A DNA stretch of 64,000 nt from Pratylenchus scribneri (GCA_030063045.1 JAQSEB010000015.1:1178001-1242000), one strand, 5' to 3'. Counted from the stretch's first letter, positions 25,596 to 37,939 are shown. Notes: generated from the sequence alone by a model not told the origin. Numbers and translations are program-made.

Positions 25596-25958
25596 ATGTG
25601 TATCCTAAATCCAAACCCTAACTCAAACCCTAAAACCAGAGAGGGGACCAAGCACTTTCCCAAAAATGGGATACAAACTACAAAAGTACCGATTATTATT
25701 ATAAATTTGCGAAATTTTCACGGTTTTTGTACACAATTCCACCAAATCTTAACTAATCCAAATAAATAGATCGATATAATCAGAAGTACTCTCTTTAATT
25801 TGATAACAAAATCATCATTATCGGTTTTGCCTTTAATTAGGTACAATCGCCGTCGCCCAGTTGTCCGTGTCCCATAAAATAGCCGAAACATGGAATAATT
25901 TTAGGCTAAAACAGGCGAAATTATCTAAATTAACAAATTAATTTTTTAATTTTGACAG

Positions 25959-25991
25959 TTGAATCTACAAATGGCCGCACTGCTGGAATAA
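25959..25991 (+). pseudogene. Orphan tail exon of the PUR-like family
   Basis: After a TTTTGACAG acceptor, the sequence reads LNLQMAALLE then TAA. It matches the tail exons at 9972, 14436 and 29019. It belongs to copy 6 by position, but that copy already stops in exon D. Confidence 0.5.
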
Positions 25992-26216
25992 TTAATTCGG
26001 ACCCTTTTTCAATTTCGATGAGAAGATTTGAGGAGATATGTATTTTAATAATAATAAAAAATCATAATTATTTTGTCTTTTTTTGTATTTGTTGTTAAAA
26101 TTAGGCATAAAGTGCGAATTAATTTTTAATTTCTTTTGTTTTCAATTTGTCAATTCTATATTTAATATCATTTTTATGTTAAAAATATTGCAATCTAATT
26201 TTTAAAGCCGTCAAAA

Positions 26217-29051
26217 ATGTTCCGAAAATGCCTTTCCTATTATCGAAAATTCCACGCCAATAATAAATTGAGCAGCAGAACATTTGCAAGCTGGCAAAAT
26301 TCTCCAATCAAATTTGGCAGTAAATTTACGCGAATTCAGCAGAATGGAAATGCCAAATATAATATTCTCTTCCAGCCTCAACAGGTCTTAAATAAAGACT
26401 AATAAAAATGGGAATAAATGACAACTTTTAAAAGTTTTTGTTAACAGTTTATGAAAATATTAGTCAATCTAAATTAACAATAACATTTCATTTTAAATTT
26501 AAAGTGAAGAAAATTGCGAATCAAATTATTAAATGATCTATGATTGGATTATAAAAAATGATGCGTAGGGACCAGAATTATATTGACCATAAATTCTAAA
26601 ATATTAATGAAAATGTTGATTATAAAAACGCAAAATATTAATGAAAATAACAAAAATGTAGGCAAAAATATTGATAAAAAATTTTTAAGAAATTTTTAAA
26701 ATCTTATTTCAGTTTCAGCGCTATCAATTTTGCAGCGGAAATTTTGACAATGATGCTCCTTCTCTTCTTAATGATATTACAATTCTTTGGCTGGGAAATT
26801 ACAGGAGAAAAAACGTGAAACTTGAAACAAAAGAAGGCAAAAGTGGTCAAAAATTTTTCAAAATAGCTGTGAGTATTTTGATTACATTTGAGAATATTTT
26901 ATGGCTAAAGAAATGAATTACAGTTTTATATTTTTGGTGAATTCAAAAATTTTTCCAACATTCTGATCCCTCAAGATGCCTATTCATTTGTGCGTGCTCT
27001 GGATGAACTTATTATGGAATTGTCGGCTGACAATTTTGAACAAAAATTGCAAATTCAAGGTTTGTGCAAAAATTACACGACAATTGGGAATGGAACGGTC
27101 ATCTAGTGCCCAAAATGATAAAGCAGTTTCTATAAATTTATGTAGAAATTTTATAGAGTCTAAAATTGGCTATAAAATACAGGGTGTCCCTCGAAAAATG
27201 CCAACTTTTAAAATTAAATAACTTTTTTATTTCTGGATCAAACAAAGGCAACTTTGTTATCAAAATGATCTACATTTTTTAAGATTTTTTTTGATATATC
27301 ATTTGACCCCATACGATTGATTAAGAAAATTTCAATATTATGGATTTTAAAGTAAAAATGGCCCATAAAATAAGGAAAAATGTTTAGATCACAAATAAAA
27401 TTAGGAAATCCATTATTAACCTAATAAAAACATAAAAATCCCTGTCATATTCATAAAAAACTCGGAAATCAAAAATTAGATGCCCAAAAGCCCCAAAGTT
27501 TTCCATTTTTAATTAAACATAATGCCAAAAAATAAAGAAAGATAACATGGGAAAAGAAAGAAATAAAACGAAGTTTTCGTAATCACATCGTATGGGGTCA
27601 AATGATATATCAAAAAAATTCTTAAAAAATGTATATCATTTTGATAACAAAGTTGCCTTTGTTTGATCCAGAAATAAAAAAGTTATGTAATTTTAAAAGT
27701 TGGCATTTTTCGAGGGACACCCTGTATTATCAAAGTTATTGACCAAGACCAATGCAGGGTTATTTCTCAATTTTATGGCCAAAAAACTGTTTACACTCTT
27801 CTCATTTGTATCCGCTTTTTTACTTAGTAGGGAAAAAGTGAAAGGTGTCCCCTCTATGGGTGGTAGGGAATGAATAGGATTAGAGTCATAAGGGATTACG
27901 TTAGAGTGATATCCTATTCCCGAATGACCCCTAATGACCCTAACCATAATCCTGCTTATGGCCCAAGGGGGGGGGGGGGATGACCCTTCACTTTCCCTTG
28001 TTGACCAAAAAAGAGGATACAAACAAGACAAGTACCCAAAAATCGGTGATCTAATTAAAATTGTGTTTTTGACTTTTTTATGGCCATAACTTGGCTAATG
28101 TCCTATATTGGTCAATGCTTTTGGATATAATTTGTATCTAATTTTATTCTCTATAAAATTGGCTTATCCCAGCAGTTTTAATATCATCAACGCTAAAATG
28201 TTGCATCCCCAATTGTCTTTTAAAACCAAAAATTCCATTACTTTAACCCAAATGAATTGGGAATTTTTTTTGTTTATTTTAAGACCCCACATTGTCTATT
28301 GAAATTGCCAATGATGGCCACGAAACATCTCAACTTTTGAAATTGAAAACTGTCGAAATTGATAGCCTACGTCACAAATTCCAATTGGAATTGTGGCTTA
28401 ATACGAAAGCAGACAAAAAAGACATTTTCCTTCGATTTAAATCTGTCAACAAAATCACTAATCAAAAAAGAACAATGGATTTGCCATTGCAAGCATTGCC
28501 TTGGCTACGGAAACAAATGGTCGAGAGGTTGATTCTACATGATGGGACCGAGCAAATTACATTGGAGGCACCGGCCCAAATCCCGCAACAATTCTTCCGG
28601 AAAGGTTTTCTTTTATTAAATTAATTAATAAAAGCTAAAAGCGGGGTTCCAAGTGTTGCACAGGAGCCGACCCAAATCGGGCCTAAGAACCGGGAATAAG
28701 TCTGGCCAGGTCGGGTAAGGAGCAGACCGGCTCGAGCCTAGGGCCGAAGCCCGGTAGGAAATTCATTCTTATTAGTTTCATTTTTTGGTCCAAATTTTGA
28801 AAAATTTTCTCGAAAAATTAACTTTTTCTCATCAAATTTTGGACATTTATAAATTTTTTTAAAAATTTTTAATACATTAGATTTCGGGCCTGTGCCATAG
28901 CGAAAAAATCAGGACAGGATGGGGGGGTTAGGCCTTGACCGGGACCGAAAATCATGCTGACATTTACTAAACAAAAAAGTCGGAATTAAAGATTAATCTA
29001 ACTTAACGGATTTTTCAGTTGAATCTACAAATGGCCGAAATGCTGGAATAA
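26217..29051 (+). CDS. PUR-alpha-like protein, copy 7
   Basis: Exons A 26217-26384, B 26713-26868, C 26924-27059, D 28284-28604, and candidate E 29019-29051. The A-D phases agree. The A exon begins MFRKCLSYYRKFHANNK with SSRTFASW, the most basic presequence-like N-terminus of the set. B has QFCSGN and KGQ-type strand text (TKEGKSGQKFFKIA). C has PQDAYSFVRALDEL. D has LPLQALPWLRKQMVERLILHDG. The tail exon LNLQMAEMLE then TAA is in phase 0 while D leaves one base. The C-D intron (1.2 kb) contains a mariner-type MITE and a second fold-back. Confidence 0.7.
27180..27724. mobile_element. Mariner-type MITE (CAGGGTGTCC ends, TA target site)
   Basis: Inverted termini CAGGGTGTCCCTCGAAAAATG and its complement bound a 545-bp non-coding element with arms of about 150 bp. 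TA dinucleotides flank both sides (27178-27179 and 27725-27726), as expected for Tc1/mariner transposition. No transposase frame. Confidence 0.9.
27790..28045. repeat. Short fold-back, same family as 24424-25690
   Basis: The left arm contains TTTGTATCCGCTTTTTTACT and GGTGTCCCC. The right arm ends with a poly-G run (27967-27979), then AGAGGATACAAACAAGACAAGTACC. It lies in an intron of PUR-like copy 7. Confidence 0.65.
28620..28985. other. Non-coding intron block, locally GC-richer
   Basis: Contains CCGACCCAAATCGGGCC and related repeats of a GGTCGGG word. It is probably a degraded insertion in the last intron of copy 7. No gene or clean termini seen. Confidence 0.4.
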
Positions 29052-29277
29052 TTAATTCGGAGGACTCTTTTCAATTTTGAGTGATGAAGATTTGAATAAA
29101 TATAAATATATAAAAGAATGATGGCTAAAATAAAATTTTCATCCAAACATTTGATTTAAAATATTATTTTGTTTTGTTTTTGACTACTTTTTATGCTGAT
29201 AAAAATTAATATTTAACAAATTTATTTTCATTTTATTGTCTTTTTTCAATTATATTTAAAATTTTTATCCAAATTTA

Positions 29278-31617
29278 ATGCATATCCACAATATGTTATT
29301 CTATAGTGTCTTTGTTACAACATATCCACAATATGTTATTCTATAGTGTCTTTGTTACAACATATCCACAATATATTATTCTATAGTGTCTTTGTTACAA
29401 CATATCCACAATATGTTATTCTATAGTGTCTTTGTTACAACATATCCACAATATATTATTCTATAGTGTCTTTGTTACAACATATCCACCAATATATTAT
29501 TCTATAGTGTCTTTGTTACAACATATCCACAATATGTTATTCTATAGTGTCTTTGTTACAACATATCCACAATATGTTATTCTATAGTGTCTTTGTTACA
29601 ACATATCCACCAATATATTATTCTATAGTGTCTTTGTTACAACATATCCACAATATATTATTCTAGTGTCTTTGTTACAACATATCCACAATATGTTATT
29701 CTATAGTGTCTTTGTTACAACATATCCACAATATGTTATTCTATAGTGTCTTTGTTACAACATATCCACAATATGTTATTCTATAGTGTCTTTGTTACAA
29801 CATATCCACAATATGTTATTCTATAGTGTCTTTGTTACAACATATCCACCAATATATTATTCTATAGTGTCTTTGTTACAACATATCCACAATATATTAT
29901 TCTAGTGTCTTTGTTACAACATATCCACAATATATTATTCTAGTGTCTTTGTTACAACATATCCACAATATGTTATTCTATAGTGTCTTTGTTACAACAT
30001 ATCCACAATATGTTATTCTATAGTGTCTTTGTTACAACATATCCACCAATATATTATTCTATAGTGTCTTTGTTACAACATATCCACAATATATTATTCT
30101 ATAGTGTCTTTGTTACAACATATCCACAATATGTTATTCTATAGTGTCTTTGTTACAACATATCCACAATATATTATTCTATAGTGTCTTTGTTACAACA
30201 TATCCACAATATGTTATTCTATAGTGTCTTTGTTACAACATATCCACCAATATATTATTCTATAGTGTCTTTGTTACAACATATCCACAATATATTATTC
30301 TATAGTGTCTTTGTTACAACATATCCACAATATATTATTCTATAGTGTCTTTGTTACAACATATCCACCAATATATTATTCTATAGTGTCTTTGTTACAA
30401 CATATCCACAATATGTTATTCTATAGTGTCTTTGTTACAACATATCCACAATATGTTATTCTATAGTGTCTTTGTTACAACATATCCACCAATATATTAT
30501 TCTATAGTGTCTTTGTTACAACATATCCACAATATATTATTCTAGTGTCTTTGTTACAACATATCCACAATATGTTATTCTATAGTGTCTTTGTTACAAC
30601 ATATCCACAATATGTTATTCTATAGTGTCTTTGTTACAACATATCCACAATATGTTATTCTATAGTGTCTTTGTTACAACATATCCACAATATGTTATTC
30701 TATAGTGTCTTTGTTACAACATATCCACAATATGTTATTCTATAGTGTCTTTGTTACAACATATCCACCAATATATTATTCTATAGTGTCTTTGTTACAA
30801 CATATCCACAATATATTATTCTATAGTGTCTTTGTTACAACATATCCACAATATGTTATTCTATAGTGTCTTTGTTACAACATATCCACCAATATATTAT
30901 TCTATAGTGTCTTTGTTACAACATATCCACCAATATATTATTCTATAGTGTCTTTGTTACAACATATCCACAATATATTATTCTATAGTGTCTTTGTTAC
31001 AACATATCCACAATATATTATTCTATAGTGTCTTTGTTACAACATATCCACCAATATATTATTCTATAGTGTCTTTGTTACAACATATCCACAATATATT
31101 ATTCTATAGTGTCTTTGTTACAACATATCCACAATATATTATTCTATAGTGTCTTTGTTACAACATATCCACAATATATTATTCTATAGTGTCTTTGTTA
31201 CAACATATCCACCAATATATTATTCTATAGTGTCTTTGTTACAACATATCCACCAATATATTATTCTATAGTGTCTTTGTTACAACATATCCACAATATA
31301 TTATTCTATAGTGTCTTTGTTACAACATATCCACAATATATTATTCTATAGTGTCTTTGTTACAACATATCCACAATATGTTATTCTATAGTGTCTTTGT
31401 TACAACATATCCACAATATATTATTCTATAGTGTCTTTGTTACAACATATCCACAATATGTTATTCTATAGTGTCTTTGTTACAACATATCCACAATATA
31501 TTATTCTATAGTGTCTTTGTTACAACATATCCACAATATGTTATTCTATAGTGTCTTTGTTACAACATATCCACCAATATATTATTCTATATTGTATTTG
31601 TTACAACATATCCACAA
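29278..31617 (-). repeat. 40-bp satellite array II, inverted relative to array I (about 58 units)
   Basis: The same 40-bp unit as 2661-5691, reading TCCACAATATGTTATTCTAT on the plus strand, hence in the opposite orientation. The same 38-bp and 41-bp length variants occur. The last units (31585-31617) are diverged (TATTGTATTTG). The array starts about 230 bp after the last PUR-like exon. Confidence 0.98.
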
Positions 31618-32219
31618 AATGTTCTGTGTTCTATCGAATTGGCTCCATTTTTGGCATTGAATTGTTAAGCTATATTGAATTTCCGTGGCGAATTTCGTTA
31701 TGTACAAAACCATTTTTTACATCAAATTTTGGCCTTTTTATTATGAATTTTATTTCCATGAAAAATCCCAAAAAAGTATTTTTGAAAATTTAATTTAATT
31801 TTGAGTGCATTTGATATTAAAAATAAGATAAAGACCAGTAATACATTTTTACATAATAAATATTTATTTATAGGTTTGTAATTAAAAAAGTAAAATGGAG
31901 TGTAGCACAAACCATATTAAAAAACCCTTAAGGCTTTCCCTTCTGCTGAATGGGAGAAACTCTGCTACCTTACTTCTCCCTTCCTTTTAATCATACTTCC
32001 ATTAATCATAAAAAGAATGTTCAGCAGCAGACCTGACAGAAGTAAAATTAACATATGATTTATACTAATTTTGATAAAATTAGAGTTAAAAATTAGATTA
32101 AATAACACATTTAATTATTAGGATATTCCAAAGTTTGATTTAAAAAATGATTTATGCGAATTAATGCATTAAAAAATGTCATAAATTATGTAGAATCTTT
32201 TTTTCTTGACAAATTTGTT
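31618..32219. other. No recognisable gene
   Basis: AT-rich DNA with short open frames only. I see no splice-consistent coding sequence, repeat structure or RNA gene. Confidence 0.4.
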
Positions 32220-33380
32220 TTAATAATCGCATCCAAAGTTTTCACCAGCAATTCGATTAGCCGTGATGGTTGTCTCGGTGGTTGTGGTCATCGAAGTGGT
32301 GGTCATCTCCTCAACAAAAATGGGTTGGCCTTTCTCATCAGGACAATAGCCAGACATGGCGACCGTGAAATCTTCTTTGTTGCCATACAATTTGGTTGTA
32401 CAAATTCCATCTTTTTTAAAGCAAAAATTAAGGGAATGGTAGAAACTAGAAAGTTTCAATAGAGTAGATCGTGGTCGGTTTTTAGACCAACAAGGTTTTA
32501 AAATGGTTTTAAAATCCGGTTAACGGTTCTTGAAAAATGTCGGTTTCGGTTTTTATTATTTTCGGTTTCTTGGGCAAAATTCCTAATTTCGATTTGTAAT
32601 TTAATTGATTTTCTCAAACCGAAACCGACCACGATTTATTTTAATTTTCAGAATTCATAAAAATTGACTAAATTAATTAAAAATCCATTCCAACATTTCA
32701 TTTCTATAAATTACATATAAAAATATGGAAGTGTATTAATTTACAAAAAAAAGAATTAATTTATCCAAATTCTTTAATATCGATATATATATATTTTTGA
32801 GGCCATATAATCTGGCCTAATCAAACTTCATTAAAATACCCAAACTCTTAGCCCTATATGCCCATAATCCCATCCTACGCTGAACCTAACCCTGAGCCCT
32901 GATACCTAGTTGTGGCCAAGTTTATGGCCACAAAAATATAATATTTTTCGAAGCTAAAGAATTTGGATAAATTAATTCTTTTCTTAAGTAATTTAATATT
33001 TTTTCATAAAAATATTAATGGAAATTAAATTTTTGAGTCTCAAATTTTGCTCTCTTTTTGAATTTATTTGCATTTTTAAGAGAAGAGTTCAAAATGTTTG
33101 CCTTGAATACAAAATTTTATCAATTTTTACTTTGCCATTCGCAGTTAAATGCCTTTTGGCTGAATAAATTTTGACACTGAATTGTGCAATCCATTTTATT
33201 GTTGGCAACATTTTTCACCGTTGGCATTGGATTTTCATCAAATTCATTATAGTCCATAAAAATGGCGCAATTATCATCGGGATTGAAGCCAATTTCCAGC
33301 ATTTCAGCCACAAACACAATTAGGGCGAATGAAATCAGCAAAATAGGGAGTTGACGATTTTGAAGTGAATTATATGCCAT
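32220..33380 (-). CDS. Small secreted cysteine-containing protein, two exons
   Basis: Exon 1 runs 33380-33131 and exon 2 32410-32220, joined in phase 1 with GT donor GTAAAA and a weak acceptor (TTTAAAAAAG). The product is about 146 residues. Residues ~12-28 (LPILLISFALIVFVAEM) are a hydrophobic signal-peptide-like segment. Seven cysteines follow (NC, DCTIQC, NCEW, GICT, GYCP, GCDY), with a Thr-rich stretch near the C-terminus. The CTIQC...NCEW...GIC pattern is loosely like PAN/apple-type extracellular modules, but this is not firm. The intron holds a fold-back at 32790-32955. A secreted parasite effector is possible but not shown. Confidence 0.5.
32790..32955. repeat. Fold-back, 'GAGGCCATATAA' family
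   Basis: The arms TATTTTTGAGGCCATATAATC (32791) and TTATGGCCACAAAAATATAA (32925) are inverted. The loop carries CCCTAACC-like words. It is related to 11763-12030 and 47100-47300. Confidence 0.7.
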
Positions 33381-34020
33381 TTTTAGTGGTACTTTTTGTG
33401 AATAATAACTTTAATTTTTATGGCTGGATACTCGATTTTCCACAGTCAAATATTTCACCTTTTATTTTAACTAATTAATAATTTTTTCTCCATATTATAA
33501 TAAAATATAATTTACCAGATTGTTACGACCAAAAATCCAAGCTGGGCAAATTTTTTCAATGTTTTTTTTTGGCCTAAAATTTGCTTTTTCATATCACAAT
33601 TTCTCAAAAGTTCAGGATAATTATTAATAAAAATTTGCCCTAGCTTAATGCTTTTATAATTCATATAAAAAATGATCGGCTGTGGAAATTCGGATTCCAA
33701 ATTTCATTGAATTTTACATTTTTTAGTATAAATTATTTAGAAGCAAAAACAATTTTTTGATAAATAGAATAAAATGATGTGATGATGGAGATGGTGAATG
33801 ATGAATTAATTAAATGAATTAGTAGTTAATAAATACGTATGAACTGAATCATCGACAAATAAAGTGAGCAGTGAAAGCCTCTAAGAAATAGGGACTATTT
33901 TTAGTAGAATGTGAATTTTTAGTAAGGTCAATTAATATATATTAAATAATGAAAAATTTATTAAAAAGTATCACTTTTAAATCCATAACATTCAAATTTA
34001 ATGCATATTAAAATCTTTTC

Positions 34021-34595
34021 TTATGCACCAGCACCTTCCATCTTTCCATTATTCATTTCCTCCTCCATTTCATCTTTGCCTCCATTCAATTCATGAACCA
34101 CCTGAATTATTAAAATATGAAATATTGTAGGGCTCAATTGATTCGTTAGGGTCACTTTTGTAATGGATTTTAATTTCATATCGATTTTATCTGTTTAAAC
34201 TTAAATTATGGCTAACCGAAATTTCGGGTTTTAAATCAGCAGAGTTAACATTTTTAAAATTGTACAAATATTGCCAGAATTAATATTTTCCCAAATTTAA
34301 TTGACTATGCTGAGTCGAATGAGCCATAAATTAATGACCTAGGAAAGACAATGAGTTGAAACTTGAAATACTGTCATTGGTCACAAATTTCAATGTCTAC
34401 CACACTATACTATTTTTGGTCAGTGGAAATTAAAATCGATTGAATCAATATGGCTACTATAAATACTATAAATTCACTATTAGAAACCCTCCTTCGAAGG
34501 TGTTCTGAAATGTATATAGCCATGGTGTTTTTAATAGAGAAATTACGGCACCTATATTGTTTTGGTTCTTTTTTTCCTCAAGCGGTAAAAAATGA

Positions 34596-34626
<31 letters not shown>

Positions 34627-37600
34627 TTTAGTTATCAGGATTAAAGTTAGGGTTATGTAGGGTCAATCAGGGACAGGGATATTCTGTAACAAAATCATCT
34701 CACCTAACCTTAAACCCTATCCTAACACGCAGAGGGAGAGGGGGGACCTTCATTTTTACTTCACTTTCTTGCTTTCTTCCCCTTGAGGAAAAAAACGGAC
34801 TGAAACCATATAAGAGTACCGAAATTATGATATATTGAAAAAATATTTATGAAATTTACCATCAATGATGGAATATATGGAACGGCCGGCGTTCCGCCAT
34901 TCTCCTGTTGATTCCTCTCAAATTCATACAGTAATTTGCCCAATGAGCCAAAAATTCGTTCCTCTTCGGCCATTCCAACGGCATGTGGCAAATTTTGTTG
35001 TTGTTGACTTTGTTTTCGTCTTTCCCCGCCGAATCTACTGCTCAAACTTGAAATTGAAATGGAACGCGCAGAGCGGAATTGTGCTTGGATTTGGCCTCCG
35101 CTCAATTCGGCCGTAGGCGATGATTCATCAGTCACCGTGACCTTTAGGAAAATATTTTTTTATCACCAATTATATTCTTTCCTTTATCACTATGAGTTTT
35201 TTTATCTTATATTAAATCAATCAGAACACGGTTTTAGCCCCTACAAACCTTATACCAATTTGATAATCTCATCGATTCGCATCGGATGGTATTGTCAATG
35301 CCAATATTATGCCTAAGGGCTATTCTTATTCATCTTACTGTACCCCATTTTTTGCCTAATCGCCTTTTACCCTAACAAATAACAATCAACATTGCCCCAA
35401 TTTGCCTTTTTAAACCAGCCCAATTCCCTATCAAATGTTCACTTTTCCGCCCGTTTCCCCAACACTTTTACGACGTTCTGTTATCAGATTTTTCCACACA
35501 ACAAATAAATATATTTACTAAAGTCAAGTCAAACTAATCCCAATCCCCGTCTTGGGGCCACTGGGGACTTAGTCTCCTGGCGAAGGCCCGGGGCGGGAGT
35601 TTAGGTCCACTCTCGCCTCGAACCAACCATAATACCGAGTAGCGGTATTATAAGGTATATAATCGGTTTTGGCCCAAAATTAAAGTTTAAAACCAAACAC
35701 TGAAAAATATGGTTTAAACGGTTTAACTCTTTAATTTTGGGCCAAAACCTTACATTTTTTATACCATTCAATGTGTCTCGATGAGATCTACAAATTGGTA
35801 TAAGATGCTTTATTTCCAAAACCGATTTCTGATTTAATAGAAGTCAAAAAACTGTTTTGGTGGTAAAAAAATAGTAAGCTTACCTTTTTGCCCTTGCGGG
35901 GCAGTGTTGCCCGGGCATCGGCAATATTGCTCGCAAATTGATGATGTCCAATAATGACTAATTCATGGGATTCGGATGATTGACCGGAAATTTTCCTGGG
36001 CGGTGATCTGTAAAGGATTGCATCCTTCAGTGTTTGCAATTTGTCCGTTCCGTTGCTGCATTTGAGAGGATGAAAAACGACATTATCTGAAATACCAAGA
36101 AATAATTTACAATGAATATCTCGTCAATCTCAAATTTATGGCAGAAGTTTTTAAATTTTAACCAAATTTTTATTATTTATAAGCATTATTCTTCTAGACC
36201 GAATAAATTCCAGAATATTAATCAAATTTATGGCAGAAATTATACATTTTTTTTATCAAATATTTTCCCTTTTAGGCATTATTCATTTTTCTAGACCAAA
36301 TAAAATTCCAATTTAAACCAATTTAGAAAGTTCAAAAATTTTAATGTTTGATTATTGAAAATTTTAGCCCAGTTGATCTTAGCTGGTTAATAAAATTTTA
36401 ATTAAAATAAAATCAATCATAATTTATAATGAACTGAATAAGCAATAAAAATAAAATTCTAAAATGATCAAAATATATTTAGTAGTTTGAAAAAGTTAAA
36501 AAATTCAAGGCATCTCTAATCTCTAACAAATTTTATTTATTTTTTGCTGTTTTTAAACAATAAATTTTTTCTTTCATTTTTCTTAAAATACTTTTCTCTT
36601 TTTTTACTTACCGAAAAACAAATTTTTATGCTTCTTTTCCGCGAAATTAAAAATAATTTTTGTGTTTCTTTTCACGGAATAAATATATTTTGTTTTTTTA
36701 ATACATTTTTTTATTCTTTTTTTTTGTTTTTCTTGTCTTTTTTAATCTCATTTTCTATAAAACATATTTTAATTCTCTAATTTCTCAAAAAACTTGCCAT
36801 CTTTTCCCAACTTTTTCTTCAAATTCGGCAATTCTTCTTGAATGTTCTTCTTGTTATTATTGGGCAATTCAGTTTGAATGCCCAAAAGCATTTTTTTATT
36901 TTCCTCTTTGACCACTGCCAATCCATTTCCATTTTCCATTGTCGCCGATTCATCCACAAAATACATCACTGTTACTGGCACCATTTTGTTCATATTTCTA
37001 TGCAAAACAATGGCCAAATTCAGTGCTGCATTTTCGCTGGCATGTTCAAATCCAACAGGGGCACAATTATTCCATTGAATGGCGCATGATGATGGAGTAA
37101 TTGGCCAGTTCCCCCGGGGCGACGATCCACAGCAATGATCACCGTATTATGGCGAACCGACTCCAAAATGCTCAAAGTGGCCACACGTTGATTGCAACTG
37201 AAAAATTTGCAAAATTTAAATCATATTGCCAGTTTTGATTTCAGTATATTCTATTTATCATACAACCTCAATCGATTAGTTAGGGTCGATTTTATTATAG
37301 GAATTCAGTTACAAATTGATTTAATCGGCTTGAACCAAAGTAATGGCCAATTGTAAATTTTAGGTTTTAAACCGGTTTAAGATTGTTAAAACTGATACAA
37401 ATCAGGTCAAAATTAGCATTTCCACAACTAAATCGATCAATCCGAATTAAATAAGCCATAAATTAATGCTCTAGGATGCATATTAGCTGAGATATGGTCA
37501 ATGATCACTAAAACTAATATAAACTCTGCCATTATACTATTTTTAATTTTAGTGAAAATCGAAATCTGATGCAATACTCAAAATTTCCGTAGAATTATAC

Positions 37601-37939
37601 GAACAAGAAAAGAATAACAAAAACAGAAAAAAAAGAAACAATAAAAACAAAAAAATGAATCAGAATGCTAACCCTGGCGAATCCTCGTCCTTATGCCATG
37701 GCACCATAATCACATCGCATTGTTGTTCGGCGGCCAACCGATCCATTTCCATGCCAATATCGATTAAACGTGTGGTGGCAACGAAGCATTTTGTTGGGCT
37801 TCCAATCAATTTGCCAAAAAATCGGAACATTCCAAGTGTGGAATCACTTTCAATTATTCTTCGTCCTTCCCCCTTTTCTCATACGATACAAAATGGACTC
37901 ATCATCATCAATCAAAAACAGGAGGAGGGGTCGACCGCG
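34021..37939 (-). CDS. CPA2/KHA1-like cation-proton antiporter, C-terminal part (two frameshifts)
   Basis: Exons on the minus strand: 37939-37673, 37197-~36775, 36086-35884, 35141-34860 and 34101-34021 (stop). The sequence matches the cytosolic tail of KHA1/CHX-type antiporters as I recall it. There is a universal-stress-like region (FRFFGKLIG, then LAAEQQCDVIMVPWH), a TVIIAVDRRPGG motif, an AALNLAIVLHRNM helix, and the final ELVIIGHH / RIFGSLGKLLYE / PSLMVVHEL elements. Junctions 1-2 and 4-5 are phase-consistent; the exon 2 donor is unresolved. The frame breaks twice: in the G run near 37875 and around 37055-37060. The membrane part is absent upstream, where only repeats and an LTR element follow. 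It could be a decaying gene, a gene disrupted by insertions, or a real gene with homopolymer sequencing errors. Confidence 0.55.
34557..34830. repeat. Fold-back with 30-nt poly-C run in the last intron of the antiporter
   Basis: The run of C at 34598-34626 is followed by TTAGGGTTATG-type words. The flanks resemble the outer fold-back family (GGTTCTTTTTTTCCTCAAGC against TCCCCTTGAGGAAAAAAACG). Confidence 0.65.
35200..35845. repeat. Fold-back family remnants in intron 3-4 of the antiporter gene
   Basis: The segments 35205-35310 (TTAAATCAATCAG... ACCAATTTGATAATCTCATC) and 35635-35845 (GAGATCTACAAATTGGTATAA, ending TGATTTAATAGAAG) are inverted relative to each other. They bracket about 330 bp of unrelated GC-richer DNA (35340-35630), as though a fold-back was split by an insertion. 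Confidence 0.6.

Larger units (their letters stand above)
24424..25690. mobile_element. Outer fold-back element of a three-level nest
   Basis: The left terminus GGTACTTGTGTACTTTGTAT and arm (GAAAAGTGCTTGGTCCCC) are mirrored at the right by GGGGACCAAGCACTTTCCC, ending AAAAGTACC at 25690. The intervening arms carry CCCTAACC-type words. A second element (about 24548-25595) is inserted near its centre. Related outer elements occur at 27790-28045, 34557-34830 and 38213/45165. Confidence 0.8.
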
